NCBI RefSeq assembly: GCF_032062135.1
Contig: NC_092860.1
Span: 67,576,236-67,640,235, forward strand
DNA: 64,000 bases
Direction of reading: 5' to 3'
DNA from: Pyxicephalus adspersus
Taxonomy: Eukaryota; Chordata; Amphibia; Anura; Pyxicephalidae
Below, piece by piece: positions 10,991 to 25,215 of the stretch. The position numbers were made by a program, and so were the translations under genes. The stretch's first letter is position 1. Each line of letters opens with the position of its first letter. A model generated the notes under the pieces. It ran no database searches. It was not told the DNA's origin and was given only the letters and a program-made list of their open reading frames with translations.

Positions 10991-13900
10991 CAGTTTCCTA
11001 TTCATTCATAGATCGGGGTATATATCTATTTATGTGGATTCCGTAGCATGACCCCATACAAAAAGATGTGCTTGCATCTTTTCATTAGCACTACAACATC
11101 TGATTATGCCATATGGTGTAAAGCACCACTGATTGACTTGCAAGGTGTGCGGGGTGTCATTCAGAATATTGTTGTTACAGGTATTAGAAGCCTTACATTA
11201 AAGTTCACATCAGATCACTCATATTGACTTAAAAATGTTCATGTTGTATTAGAATGAAAACATTTGAAAAAAACGCATTTGTCTAGTATACATACGTTGT
11301 GCAAGTTTATATTATTCAAGTAACTTAGAAAACTTGTTGTCATGAAGATGTGGAAATCACATGTAGTCTAAATATTGTTTCAATTTTACCAAAATGACTT
11401 ACATTTGTTTAAAAGACATATAACTTGCTGAGACATTCTGACCTGTTCTTGTTAATAGCAGTAATCACAAATGTTTTCTTAAATGACTGATTCTGAATGT
11501 AACCTCAAACAGCTTTGTGTGGATTGTTAAAAAGTGCTGATTTAGTACTTTTTAGATATTTAATATTCTTGATGCATATAAGAATTACTCATCCATCTTT
11601 ACTGAAGTGATAACATAGACAGGTGGGATGGAACATATTTTTTGTCTTACTGTTTTGTACCATTTTTTTCAGAGTAACCACATTAAAGGTAATTTGCCAC
11701 CTCTTTTGAACCCTATTCTTTGCCAAAAGAGATGTGTCAGTGTTTTACATTCTGGGCAATAGCAGTAAGCAAGTTTCCTTTGAAGTGATTACAGAAGAAC
11801 TAAAGACACTGAACCTTGGGAGTTTTAAAAGGTCACTACTGCTATCCTGTGCCTGTGGCAATAAATTGTCCATATGAGTCACATAATCAAGCATCCCATG
11901 CTACACTTTGTTGAAATTCAGTATTTATAAAATAAATAACTTTTGTATAAACACATTGCTTTTTCTGCAAAAGTAATTGTAGAAGTAATTTTTCTATGGA
12001 CATTTCTTTAGAGTAATTTACAACTGGATATTCTAGGAAACGACTACGAATTAGAAAGTCTTGGCCATGAAGCTCAAATGTTTTGAGATAATGAGTAATT
12101 TCCAATTCCACATTTCCAGACATTTATAAACAACATGCAATGCCTGGACAAGGTCCCCTGCTATCTGTGGCAGGGATGCCAATGTATAACAACCTCCCTT
12201 CCCTCAAACTTTTCAATTTGATATTACAAAAATGTAAAAATGTTTATAAAAATGAAATGATAACAAAAATGTCAAATATTTATTAACAAACTGTAAATAA
12301 GTAAAATAAACAGTTAACCAATACAATTAGGTCGCAGAAACTTTAACTACAAATTTTAGGGTTAAAAACATATTGGGGTAAACTACAAATTTTAATTTGT
12401 GATTTGTCCTTTTTAAAAAAAAAAAATGCCCATGTTCCGGTACAAGGTTTTTATTTGGTGCTACATTTTAAAAAGTGTACATACAAATGATAAATATAAA
12501 TCAGCATAAAAAGGAAATAAGTAGATAAAAATTATTAGGAGTCACTAATTATTTTATTTCTTTGTTTACACATAACATTCCCTTGTTAAAGTTTAAAAAT
12601 GAAAGCTACAGTAGTGGCTTTTATTTATAAATGTGGGCACAGGAGGACCCAAGCTCAGCCCTACAGATTACAAGGAAAGAACATGGTTCTCCCTGTGTAA
12701 TCATTGGAGCTCTGTAAAGTGTGAGCCTGGTCTTGAAATGATGTATATTTTGTTACCACATAGGCAGGTCACAAAACAAAAAACTTTTCTTTTTTTAAAA
12801 AAGATAATATTCTATTAATGAGAGTCAAGGAATTGTGACTGTGTGTACACTAAAAGCTGCATTTTGGTATTAATAACTTATTCTAATGTCAATTTTTAAA
12901 CTATTTATTTGGTATTTTGCGGGATGGCATTTCAATAGTGGAGTATGATTTGGGAGCTAAAGCCAAATATTTCAATATTCACTCATCTTCATGTACAACA
13001 AAATAGGTATGGATGTTGCTGGAAAATATAATAACATTTTTAAACATTTGTAAATATCCTCTATTACAGAAATTCTGACCTGGATATGGAGGAGAATGAA
13101 GAACCAAAGCAGTGATCATAGTAGCTTATTTAACTACATTAAAATTATATAGATAGATATATTAAATAAAAATATTCATATAAGTCAGTTGCATGTACTA
13201 GCTTATATATAGATATATATATATACAAATTATTGTGTTAGTGGTGCAAAACATTGGTTTTGGACAATTTACATCCACCTAACAGCCTGTTTCATTCTAC
13301 TTTGTCACCTAAATAGATCCAGTTTTAGAACATCACTGTACAAAAATATTAGCATAGTTTTTATTTTGAATAGAGTTGTGACAAAAAGATTTATTTATAA
13401 TGGTATGCAGAAAATGACACCTAAGCAAAGAGGGGAAATGGAAGACTCAAACTACCAGGTAATAATAACTATGTATATTACATGATCACTAAAAAAGTGA
13501 TATCAAGAGGGATTGGGCCATTGTAAATAAATATATAAATGGCCTATATAGAAATCAATGTGGAAATCTCTTAGCTCAAAACATTTAAGTGGCATTTAGT
13601 TTGTTTGGAAGAATTTTTATCACAAAATACTGAACATGAAATGTGAGTAATGTGTTTCATTTATCCCCCTGACTAATGACATTGTAATAAAAATATACAA
13701 TACATGTTTAGGAACATACCACCTGGGGCATCCTTTAAATGTAACCCAGGAAACTGTGGGCAGAGCTGCAAACCCCCAGAACATGTAACCAGATAAATGA
13801 CAGATCAAGCACAGTTTCTGCTGTTCTATTTGCAGAGATTTCAGTGAAATTAAGTGTCTAATAGACCTCCTTATCTCCTTAAAGAGAACCTGTCACTTGC

Positions 13901-16900
13901 ACTATGCAATCACATGATGTAAACATGTTGGAAAGCCAAGGTCTTTCAGGGGGTAATATCTACATGTTTATAAAATTGTTCATTTTAGTTTCTGTTAAAA
14001 AACTGAAATCCTTTCTTTATCCTGTGCCACCAAAGGTATGATAAGAATGTTTGCTGTCCCAATATTTGGCAAAAAATCCCTGTACAAATTGTCCCCCCCT
14101 ACCACATAGGAAAAACTACGTGAAAAATGTCACAAACCAGACTTGCTGTTTGACCGACAATATTCCAGGCTTCAAAGGCACTGTTGCTGGGTGTGACAGA
14201 TGTGTTCATTAAATATAGAGAGCATTCCATAGAATCATTTCTGTTTATTGCTAGCCAAGTGTAAATCCTTAGTAACAAGAGAGCTATCAAGGTTCATTTC
14301 TCCTCTCATACCTGATTTACTTATCTATACACAAACTGGTCTGTGACATTGCTGGAAAATATTACTTACATATCACAGTAAACTCTTCTTGGAGCAGAAG
14401 GTATTATTCCATGGAATGCATAATGTATGAGTATGTGTGAGTGGTTAGTATGAGCACAGCAAGTGTGCAGAGAGTATAAAAGTGGGCAGTATGTGCAGAA
14501 TAGGAGTTCTTTTTTTTAGTAAAGAAATTGAGATTGTACACCTGCCAAATGATTATTATCATATACCTTGGAATGTAAATCTCAGTGAACTAGGTGAAAC
14601 TATGGATGCTTTTAAATAACTTTATAAGGTGGACAAATTAGAGAATAAAATGTATATTTTTTATATTCTGTAACACTAGCTTTAGATCTATATTTGTCAG
14701 ACTAGGATTTGTGCTTTGTTTTGTTACTTTTTTGTCTTTAGATCAAATTAAAAGAAACTAGCCTGGCCTTCAAAAAAACCCAAAAAACAATATTAACAAT
14801 AGAACAAATGTAAAGCTTGTTATATGGAATACCTCAAATAATGTTCTCACCTATATGCAGATGGCAACATTCATGTAGCTATGCACATGGCCCTCTAGTC
14901 ATGTAGGAAAATTATGCTACAACAGTCTACTGTCTTCTCTACTCTATACTAACTCAGGGGTGTTGAACTCCAGTGCTCGAGAACACATACAGTATGAACA
15001 TAGTATAAACAGTATAAAATAGTCTTTTTGTGAGCTTGAAAACCATACTTTAAAAATGTACTGTTGTCTATTAGAGAAATACTAACAATAAGTGTGAATC
15101 CTGACCCTAAACCCCCAGTTGGAAACCTCTTTAATAACAATTTTATATATTTTCATTATATATATATATGTATATATATATATATAAGCACACATAATAT
15201 ACATGATAATGGATTCCAAGAGCACAATGGAATAACTAACTAAAAAGAACAGCAAATACATTACTAGGATTACTAGGATCAATGCACACAAATTCCTAGG
15301 TATTCACATACTTTGTTCACTAGTATTAACTTTTCAAAAGGAAGAGACACTTTCTAAAGCAAATAATCACTTTAACACATGTGCATTCTCTGCTACACTA
15401 TATTCTCTCTCATGTACGATTTTACTAAATCAGCTCCGATGACTTAAAATTTTCGATGAACATTTTTAATCCCCCCCCCCATAAAAAGAGCCAAAAAAGT
15501 AAAAAAACTAAAAAGATGTCCAACAGACTGTTTAGAAATATTTTGTGCATGCAGTCTCCATACATACTGTGCTGAAAATGTTCTTGACATATTCTTGTAG
15601 TATTTACAAAAGAGGCACAAAGCTATTTTTAGTTATCTAATCAATTTTTCTCCTGAGAATTCATAATTTGGTCAAATTAACTTGAAAAGAGAGTGGGTGA
15701 AAGTGATAAAAAATGTAACCTTCATACAGATGTTTTCTATGTATATTTATGCCACCCCATGCTTTTTCAACATCAACCAATGCTGGGGTGGTTTTGATGC
15801 CAAGTCCCTGGCTGGTGTGCAACTGCTCCCAACTGCGTTAAGTGGTAGCTTAAAGCTTCCATGGGATGCTATGGTTATAGCAAGTTGTAACTGCTTCCCT
15901 TCTGATTAATGTGAAAAAGTGCCAATCTCAAGCACCCACAGTAAGACCACAACTCTTTTTTCCTCATAACTAAGTTTGCAATTGCTTCTGATTTTACACA
16001 GAAGTTATAAACAACAATAACTTTGACAAGTGTACAGGTAGGCTTACAGCCTAAAGATTTGTCTAAATAATAAAATACTGTCTGGGTGTACTATATGTTA
16101 AAATGAAAAACATTTAAATTGCTTTTGCTTTGAAACAAACTATATGGAGTTCACAGTTATATTTTCCATTATCACTAACAGTAGATGCAAATAACACTGG
16201 CCACATATGGTATTGACAGACTTTAAAAATAATGGTATCAAAGTGTGTCAGGAGGTAAAGTTTACGTTTAGACTCAGGCATCTGATAAAGCTCATATATC
16301 GTATGGTTGTTATAAATCAAAACAGAAAGACTTACTTGTAATGTGCCTAGCTATAGTTTTCAGCAGTTCTAAATAAATATCTAATGTTCCCATACTGCAT
16401 GTATTCAGTTTATTAGCTTGGTATGGAAATACTTGAAGTGAATGTGTTCAAAATTCCTTTCTTTTCTTAGAAGTGCATCTTTAACATGGTAAATTTAACT
16501 GTATAACCACTCTTCCTGCCCTAGTTAAAAAAAATGGCATAAGTTAAAGTGGCTGTTTTGTTTGTTAGATTTGCAGCCCAAGATGGCTGTAGTAGTTAAA
16601 GCGGAACTAGAGCCACTTTCTTCCTTATTCTTGCTTCTTCTGCTGATATAACCGATCTCACATTGCGCAGGCGCGAGAACGGGTGACGTATGTTGCTGTA
16701 TTTGTGTGTAAAACCTGCTAAATAATTTAAACAGTCTTTATGGGGTATCTATGACATCTGCACACCCTCAGGTAAGGGGGTGGTACTATAATCCACATTG
16801 GAATTTTTCCATCATAGATCAGCACTGGTGCCACACCTTTCTGCTGTTCACTTAAACAATTAAGGCAAATAGGATATCTAAACCCAAGAACAAAAATTGA

Positions 16901-17464
16901 ATGCAGCTTATTATTCTTTACAATTGGTTGCTTTATAAGTTTTTATTTTTCAATAACATTTTCAGTAAGTACAGAAAAGACTTGATATTGTAGCCAGTAA
17001 TTAAGTGCCCCTTCACTTTTTTAGGTTGTTTTGAGGTTCAGGCAAACTCTAACTCTGCTTTTTTTTCTATATGCAAGTATAGAGGATCAGGCAAAATGAA
17101 ATGAATAAAGTAACCTTTTTATGTTTGAATGTTTTTATCTTGAGTAGCACAAAAAAAATTCTTTAGCATATTAAACATATGATGCCATATCTACAATCAT
17201 TTATACAAAACGACATTCAGACTTTGTGTTTGTGCACACTATTTTTATATGTGAAGTATTTAATGAAAAGATGCTTGTATTATTTACATTTGTAGTGCAT
17301 ACTACTTTTTACTACACCATATAGGTAAAAAGAAATGGGCATATGACCTTCACACCTATATTAACTTGCTGGATATCCTATTTCACAACCATAGGCAATT
17401 ATATGGAATTTGTCCCCTCTCTTTTCCTGCTTTGCAGCTTTAACACCCTCTACTGTTCCAGTAA
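10991..17464. other. Long stretch with no gene; minor simple repeats only
   Basis: No coding exon or RNA gene is visible. Minor items are a TA-rich run at 13205-13225, (TA)n at 15157-15186, a run of ten C's at 15471-15480, and a CpG-containing patch at about 16596-16690 (GTTAAAGCGGAACTAGAGCC followed by GCGCAGGCGCGAGA and GTGACGTA). The last patch resembles the end of a dispersed frog repeat rather than a promoter, but I could not fix its borders. Confidence 0.5.
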
Positions 17465-17840
17465 AATTTTTAACAAGATGTTGGAGCATGTATGTGGGAA
17501 TTCATGCTTTTTCAGCCAAAGCAATATTTGTAAGGTCAGTAATGAATGTTGAATGAGAAGTCCTGGCTCTCAATTGGCATTTGAATCCATCCCCAAGGTG
17601 TTTAATATGGTTGAGGTTAGGGATTTGTGATCCAAACCAGACTCATCAAATCATATGCTTCTGGACCTTGCTGTGTAGGGAGGGGCACAGTTTTGTTTTA
17701 ACAAAAGAAGTCCATACTGGATGACTTTCCAGTATTTTCCAGTTAAAGTTGTGGCTTAAAATTCTGGATTTCCCACTTTTAGCCCCAATGGGACTGGTAT
17801 CCAAGAGAAGTTTGGAGTACAAAGGGCCAAAAATAAAAAC
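17465..17840 (-). pseudogene. Tc1-like transposase fragment
   Basis: Reading the minus strand from about 17725 gives NCAPPYTARS (the position of the second catalytic Asp block, altered), a stop, then FDESGL. After a frameshift it gives IPNLNHIKHLGD (the NP-I-E/K-H block around the third catalytic residue) and QLRARTSHST. The order and spacing match the C-terminal half of a Tc1/mariner-type DDE transposase. At least one stop and one frameshift disable it. I did not find its terminal inverted repeats, so the element's true ends are unknown. It belongs to a different Tc1-like lineage from the copies at 5960 and 53814. Confidence 0.65.
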
Positions 17841-17970
17841 CCTGTTAGGAATTCTAACATGTACCTAAACAAATTGCTTTAGATAAAAAGCCAATTGTCA
17901 AAGAAAAGTGTATGTAGCACATAGTTTCTATTGCTAAACATATCCTTATGCAAGTGTTAGCTACTGAAGA

Positions 17971-18096
17971 TTATTATTATTATTATTATTATTAATAAAC
18001 AGTATTTATATAACTCCAACATATAATGCAGCGCAGTACATTAAATAGGGGTTCCAAATGACAGACACACACAGACAGCTTACAATCTAAGAGGAT
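17971..18096 (-). repeat. (ATT)n-linked dispersed repeat, subfamily A
   Basis: (ATT)n is followed by AGTATTTATATAACTCCAAC, ATAATGCAGCGCAGTACATT and later AGCTTACAATCTAAGAGG. This is the longest copy in the window and includes the distal AGCTTACAATCTAAG block that the other copies lack. Confidence 0.65.
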
Positions 18097-20225
18097 CTTT
18101 TACATTTACATATAGCCTGCTCTCTTGTTCTATAGAATAAATGAAAAAAATGAAGTCATTTTAGCAACTATTTGCTTTTAAAATGATATCCTGTTTTCTT
18201 TCACCATGAACAAATCTGAAAAATACCTTTGTTTAAGTGGTGAAAGTGACATCCATGCATATATGAGCACGTAAAAGCAATGATAAGATTAGAAAAAAAG
18301 ATTTTACTAGCTCTGTCTTGTTCCTTAACAAGGATTAAGTCCCCTGAAATTCTACTCATCAGTCCAATGTACTCCCTTAGGAAATTCTTCCCTGCTGTTT
18401 TCCATGGATTAAAATCAATGGCAGCTCTTTTGAGCTCCTTATAATCTTGTTTTGGGGCTGGTTGCTAGAGTTTAGGAAGGCTTTTCCCTTCAACAATATC
18501 TCATGCCACAGATATAGTTCCAAACTGTCTATTTGTTTTTAAGAACGCATTGGTGTTTTTAAGAATAATATGTCAAAATGTCAGACATCATAATGCACAG
18601 AGTTCCAAGGGTTTATTGCAAGGTAATCCCATCCCTCCATCTTCATTAGTGCTCCAGGCTAGGATTACTTAACAGAAATACAACTTTCTGTAGCTCTCGC
18701 CAAATACATGTAACCTACATTATATACTGCACTGAGATTAAGTCCTACCTACAGATAAAGGAGTACAATGAAATGCTTTCTATAGTAGCCTGCCAGTAGA
18801 GGTGGTAATATGTCCCAATATTTTTTATAAACTGTTCATAATAATTTATTTTGGATTTTACAGTTTACATCTGATATTGTATCCCCCCTCTATATAGTAT
18901 CTCCTCTTTAGCACCAAATATATTATCTATTTTATGTGAATATTAAATTGCATGTATAAATTTGTGTCTCTTAATGGAAAATCTGTTTCAAGTTCGGTAT
19001 AAATTTTGCAAACATACAGCTTGAACTGGGTGTAAATGTAAATAAAAAAATGTATGATTACAAGAAGGAATAAATATTGAGAATGCTATCTTTATATCCA
19101 TTCCTCACACCAGTTATTATAGTACAAAATTTTCATGGCAGCAGGCCTTTAAATGAAAAAGTGACTGGATGGCATTTTTATTTAAAACAGTAGATTATAA
19201 CTTCTGCAAGACTTGAAGCATATGTTAAAAGGTCAAAGTTTTGTTTGGGCAAGGATGGTAATTCTTGTTATTCTTCAGATTCTATAGCTTTTGCATTGAG
19301 CCTGCTATGGTAGACTTGATTTATCCAATTCACACTACACTATTTCTTTCTACTAGTGATCAAAAGGATCAGTGAAAGTTATTGAGCATACCATAAACTT
19401 ATCACAAGCCTGGGCAACTGAACCTGAAAATATAATGAAGAAATGGATCATGCATGCTACTTTCAGTGTCAAAATGATGAACACATCATGGGACATATGT
19501 AACTGAAGTTGTTTTTACAAATTTCATCTTCTCGGAGCCTATTCATGAAGCACTATAAATGCTGATCATATTACACAGCCAATAGGTTTTTTAGTTAATT
19601 GCAAAGCCCTTGAATATAATATTGTTACCAAAATGTTGGGGGAATTGTGAGGGGAACTGTAGGAACAATTACGTCAGGAAAACACAAAGTCAGCAATTGA
19701 AATTTATGAAATGGCAAATGTTTGCTTAATTTTAGAGATTTTTTTCAACTCAAAATCAACTTTGCAATATTGCCTATTAATTCTTAATATGCTCCCCCCA
19801 GCAGTCAAAGTAGGAGTACTATCTGACACATCCATAGGTTTCAGATAGTTGTGAGCTTTTAAACATAATTTAAACAAGAATTTGCCTTCTAATTTGCCAA
19901 GAGGTTAGTATTTTTGTCACTGTTTTTTTGAAAAGTGTGTACCCTGTATTTCTTACATTGCTAATCATTCTGCAGGTCAGTTTATCTTCTATTTTTCTCA
20001 TTCCTTTGCAAACATGAAACAAGAACTTTATGGAACCAACAGGGCAACTGTTGTTAACTTGTGCTGCAAATGTGTGTAGTACTTTTGACCTTTGACCATG
20101 CCCTAATAAAAATCCAGTAGTTGAACCCCATTGATAATTTATATTTATAGGATAATTTTTATTTTTGGTTTTGCACTTTTACTAATTCTGTTTTGTGAGT
20201 CTTGTCATTGATTAATATTATTGTA
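18097..20225. other. Unassigned AT-rich non-coding sequence
   Basis: No gene, RNA gene or recognisable repeat is visible. Confidence 0.6.
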
Positions 20226-20231
20226 ATTATT

Positions 20232-20273
<42 letters not shown>

Positions 20274-20326
20274 CAGTGTTTTTATATAGTGCCAACATAT
20301 TATGTAGCACTGTACACTGTACAGAT
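20226..20326 (-). repeat. (ATT/AAT)n-linked dispersed repeat, subfamily A
   Basis: A long AAT microsatellite is followed by TTTATATAGTGCCAACATAT, TATGTAGCACTGTACACTGT and ACAGATTGAG, matching the copies at 10906 and 17971. Confidence 0.6.
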
Positions 20327-22692
20327 TGAGGTTTGTCTAATAACATAATAACATCATCTAAATATAATTGTTTTAGGAAATCCTAAATGATTCATTTGCT
20401 CAAGGTCAGTATAATGCAATAGGACAAAATTCAGTGTATTGAAGTATAGGAGACAGCTCATTGCTAGTTATTTGAATTTAAAGAATACAGTCACAGAGTT
20501 GTGGGAAGTGACAAGAGTTCAGAATGTTGTCACAGTGAATCACCGAGTACTGATACCAATAGTCTGTGCCATCATGGGAACCAACAAACATAAAAAATAC
20601 ATTTTGAAATGTATTACTGTTTTATGTAATTTTTTTGTTTATATTGGCATTGTTCTAAAGAAATGAATGTCTCCTGTAAATGTGAATACTCAAATGAACT
20701 CCAGACAATTATAAAAATACTAATAAATGTTTACTAATTAAAAATGTTAGTACACATGTGCTAACAGATAGGAATGACGATAAATTATTATGTAGCTTCT
20801 CATTATCCAATCAGCAGTCTGTGGTTGTATCATGGATTGAGCCGAACTGTTACATTACTCAAGGTTATGGAATTGGCTATCTTTTCTATTACTTTATTTT
20901 CAAGGTTGGCTGAATGAATTGCAAATCATCTGGCAGGCAGTGTGGCAAGGTGTGTTTGAACTGTGTATTTAACTGTTTTTCTGGAATTCTGCTTTGTTGT
21001 ATGATTTGAGGATATTGACAGTTATTGTTCCATTGCCTGTAGTCAAAAGACATGCAGTAACATCCTTTTCAGGGTTATGTTGATTTAAGGACATATTCCT
21101 TCTCTTGGGGATTAAATGGATTTTGTATTTTTAACCTTACATAATGTCTGTATTACAGAGGGTAGAGTACTTTGCTCAAACAGTATGAAATATTTAACAT
21201 TTATGATCCATGAATGTCTGGAATCACATTCTGTGTTAAAAATTACTGGAACTGACAAACATAATTTAGCAAAGGACCATCACCTGGGGTATTCATTTTA
21301 CAACTTTGAAATTACCAATGCCTAAACAGTAAATGATAAAGCTATCAGATTGCAGCTGAAAGCAAAAGCATAAGCATGCTCCTTATTTTACTACATTCAC
21401 TTACTAGTACCCCCCTTTCTTTTAACCAAACACTGACTAATATGTTTGGTAACTATTAGACTATTTTCAATATATTAACAACAATCAATCAACAATTTGC
21501 ATCTGTTATAGGGTGACTATTGCCACAGATTGTGATTACTTGTTGTAGTTATCATGTATTTGCAGAATAACTTTAGGAAAACTTCCATCAAAAATCTTTA
21601 ACTTTTTTCCTGGATGGGGTATATTGGGGAACTCTGGGACAGCTAACATTTCTGTTGAGCTTGGATTTGACTCCACAGAGTTTGTTCTAAAAAGTTTTAG
21701 ACCCAAATGTCTGTTCTGTCATTATGCATATTCCAAGACATCTTTCTTAAAATATTTGTTAGATTTTATATTTTTGTAACGTAGAAATAAAAGCAATAAA
21801 CTCATCTGAACTAATTACCAGAGTGGACTGAACTTTAGGTCCCTGCTTTATGTACTGTATATTGGGTTGACAAATACATAGGTTTAATAGGTCAGATCAT
21901 TTGCATATAGGCAGGTAAATAAATATATATATTTTTATATATATATATATATATATACTTTTGCTTTGTATGAATGTTAATTTTACAATAATTATTGTAA
22001 TATTCTTTTTTGTGCTACGCTATTACGTATATTTGTACAAACTGACATACATGCAATTTAAAGCTAGTTTTTGGAAATCACCTTTAACCTTACCAGTTAG
22101 GTTGTTAAGATTGATAGCTAAATGATCTTAAAGAAAATCTATTCTCTTCTCTGCTCAGATAACAGTGTTTGAAGTCAGGTAATGTTGCAAAGTCAAGAAG
22201 ATTACCTAGCATAATATTTTTAGATTTATGCTAATTGGACTTGGGAAGGAATTTCCATGGCAGCAAATATTTTGGTATGCTTTAGAGCATTTTGTCTGCA
22301 CTTTGTATCATTGAAACAGCTGTGTTGAAAAGTCCAGGAAATAATATGTTATATTATGTTTTTTTGTCACTCAAGGCATTCAATGTATTTGCTTACAGTG
22401 TTCCTAAAAACCTGTTCAAAACAGTGAACTGCTAATATAAATCTTTGGTTCTGCATGGAACTGATCACTTACACAATTGGTGGGTAAGTTGAAAATTACA
22501 GAGGACCCCATGCACGCTCATCAACAACAGATTGCCACACAATAGCAGTTTGTTTTCAGGCATTGAATGCATTGGTTTAGGCAGCAAACAAATGGGCTGT
22601 AATGCACATCAACATCAACATTTGTGCTTTTGTTTGTTTGTTTTTTTTCACCACAGCATTAAAGTGATAATGGGAGCAAAATAAGCCCCAAT
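20327..22692. other. Unassigned AT-rich non-coding sequence with one TA array
   Basis: No gene is visible. A TA microsatellite occupies about 21922-21958. Confidence 0.6.
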
Positions 22693-22916
22693 GGGGCTGA
22701 TTTATTAAAGCTCACCAAGTCTAAGGAGGATACACTTTCATGGGTGAAGCTGGGTGATCCACCAAACCTGGAATAGATCTGGTCCAGGATTGAAGACATT
22801 TGCTAACAAATGGCAAACGACTTTTAGGAAATCCATTCCAGGTTAGCTGGATTACCTAGATTTACTGATGAAAATGTATCTTCTACAGCCTTGGAGAACT
22901 TTAATAACCCAGCTCC
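22693..22916. repeat. Palindromic MITE, near-complete copy
   Basis: The left arm runs GGGGCTGATTTATTAAAGCTC, GAGGATACACTTTCATGGGT, GAAGCTGGGTGATCC. The right arm is its complement: GGATTACCTAGATTTACTGA, GAAAATGTATCTTCTACAGCC, AACTTTAATAACCCAGCTCC. The whole 224 bp can fold into one long imperfect hairpin around GATCTGGTCCAGGATTGAAG and a TTGCTAACAAATGGCAAA loop. It encodes nothing. Confidence 0.8.
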
Positions 22917-23158
22917 ATTGTGTCAGTATTACTAACTCCCACCATTGCTAGTGGTTGGAAAAATTACCCCTGGCGTTGGTGCCAGTAACTGCAGAAATAT
23001 CCCCCAGCATCTGTGTCAGTGACTGCAGTAATAGCTGCAGTGGTTACCTTCCACATGGTAAGTGTTCAGTGTTAACATAACTAAATGGTCAAACATTGGT
23101 GCTGATCTCTCATTCTGATAATAGCAAACTGGAAATATATTTTTACTTTTTTTAGGGA

Positions 23159-23412
23159 CTCTTCACTGTAAGATCTGTGAAAGGAAGATCAGGAAGTAGT
23201 TTTAGCAAGTTCTATAGATTGCTTCAAGAAAAAGCTGTATGCTCTTCTAGAAGCACAGAAGAAGCACATTTTTTCCCCCTGTTGAAGCAAACTGTACCAG
23301 GGTTTTTTTCACTTCCTCTGTCAAAAGGGTTTTATATCTGGGATATGTTTATTTCCTTGTGGTTGAACTTGATGGACTTATGTCTTTTTTCAACCTGACC
23401 TACTATCTAACT
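23159..23412 (+). repeat. Dispersed vertebrate repeat with GGTTGAACTTGATGGACTTA core
   Basis: The block GGTTGAACTTGATGGACTTA followed by TGTCTTTTTTCAACCTGACC and TACTATCTAAC, with TTTATATCTGGGATATGTTT upstream, matches a repeat I remember from frog genomes. It is about 250 bp and has no coding capacity. I cannot name its class, and the left border is approximate. Confidence 0.5.
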
Positions 23413-24394
23413 GTTGGGTGGGGGTCACTCTTCCTGACAGTATTTGCTTAATTTCAGTGGCAGATGCTGAAATGCAGAGAAAGCCCTAGCATCTTGTACT
23501 TTAGGCGGTGTTTGTCTAGGTTCCCATATTTTTAGGACATTTATTCCATTAACAAACCCACCATTTCTACCATTTGTATAAAGCATGTTTTGGGAATTAG
23601 TAGGTGTGGAGTAAAGACATGACCAGAGCTGAAGAAGATTCCAATTTATTAGGCAGTGGACATTGGTGCAGACTGCAACTGTGCTAATAAAGTAAGCATC
23701 AGGGGCAGGGGGTAGTATATGTTAGTGTAGCAGGGTGAGAAAGAGTTGTTGTCAATTTTGATAACTGTATTTTAAACAATTCTGTTAAAGTGGTAATTAA
23801 AAGTGTGTCCATCTCATGGATAATTCCAACTACAATAATTTTATTTTGAAGCACACTCTAATTTTCTCCCTAGTGAATGCCATGTACACAAGGACAACAG
23901 CAAAATGTCAAAATTAATCTACAAAAATTCTCAAAAATAGACAACAACAAGCCTAAATTTCAACTTCCTCCATTTTGAAATGCTATGTCAGCCATGTGTA
24001 TTTACATGTACATGACCAACTCTTTTTCATTTTTAAGACAAGCATATGCCACCTGAAGAGGCTGAACCAAGTACTACCTTCACTTTCAAGACAAAAGCAC
24101 CTTTGCTTTGCTCCCTTACCAGTCTGTTTAGGTTCTAAAAGTAAATAAAAATACCCTGAACATAGGTGGGTATGTGATTAATGTAAAGTATGTATATACA
24201 ACCATTGCCACTAGTGTTATTAAAAAGCCATTAGCCCATACACAATTCAATTCTCATACAATTACTCAGTCACAATATTGCTTTTTAATACATGCTATAG
24301 ATCATACAAGTGGCTGTGGTTATTTCAGCATCACTTTTATTCGATTAATCACTCTCAAGTACAGATCATTACTAAAGTAAAGTATGCCACTAAA
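23413..24394. other. Unassigned non-coding sequence
   Basis: No gene, RNA gene or recognisable repeat is visible. Confidence 0.6.
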
Positions 24395-24640
24395 GGAAAT
24401 AGAGAGCCCTGGGGTATGTGACGCTGCATGTAAAAGAGAGGTATTAAGCTTTACATGTATTAAAGAGGTATGAGACACTGGGGTAATTAAGAGATAAGTG
24501 TCACTGCAAATGCAAATGGAAGGATTTTTGCACTACAAAAAGAGAGGTTTAAGACATATCATTTAAACGATAGGGTGAGGTACAGTGTGTAAAAAAAAAG
24601 GTAATACCTGCATGTAAGAGAGACATAAAACTTTTAAGTA
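24395..24640. repeat. Degenerate tandem repeat around AGAGAGGTTTAAGACA
   Basis: About five diverged units recur at irregular 40-60 bp spacing. Each carries a form of (TG)TAAAAGAGAGGTATTAAG: AAAGAGGTATGAGACACTGG, TTAAGAGATAAGTGTCACTG, AAAGAGAGGTTTAAGACATA and TGTAAGAGAGACATAAAAC. It reads as an old minisatellite. Confidence 0.45.
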
Positions 24641-25215
24641 GGGATGAAACAAGGAACAACCTAAAATTTCAGTCCATATTCTTTGCCCCTGAACAATTAA
24701 TAACACTGGGGAACGCATTTGTTGTTGAGTTAGATCTTACACTTGTTTTTTTTACTAATTTTTGGGTGCTGAATCCAGAAATTACACCAGTTTTTGCTAT
24801 CACATCCAGTTTTTATGATACAGGGTACCCTCCATTTTTGTCAAAAAACATACAAATTTTACATACAAAGAAAAAATAATGAAATAATAACTTGAATGTA
24901 CTGTTTATTTAAATTTATTTTGTTAATACAACGGATTTATTGTTACTCTACTTTTTACAGTAAAACATTTGAAAATTAATCGAGTAAGCGGTAAAGGTAA
25001 AAATTTACGCTTATAGCTTTTCTTGAAGTGTTCAGACAATCCCGCCGGATGCTCCAACAATAGTCAGCCATCATCCATAGTCCATAGCCATCTACCCATC
25101 TACCCAGATACCATTCTTCCATGACCTTCAAATCTTGGTGGAATCGTTCACCCTGCTCATCACTGACTGCACCAAGGTTTTCAGGGAAGTTAGAAAGTGT
25201 AATGCTCGGAGAGCA

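Noticed and set aside
16596..16690. CpG-containing patch with GTGACGTA, possible promoter
   Set aside because: It is too short for a CpG island, has no gene beside it and looks like the end of a dispersed repeat.
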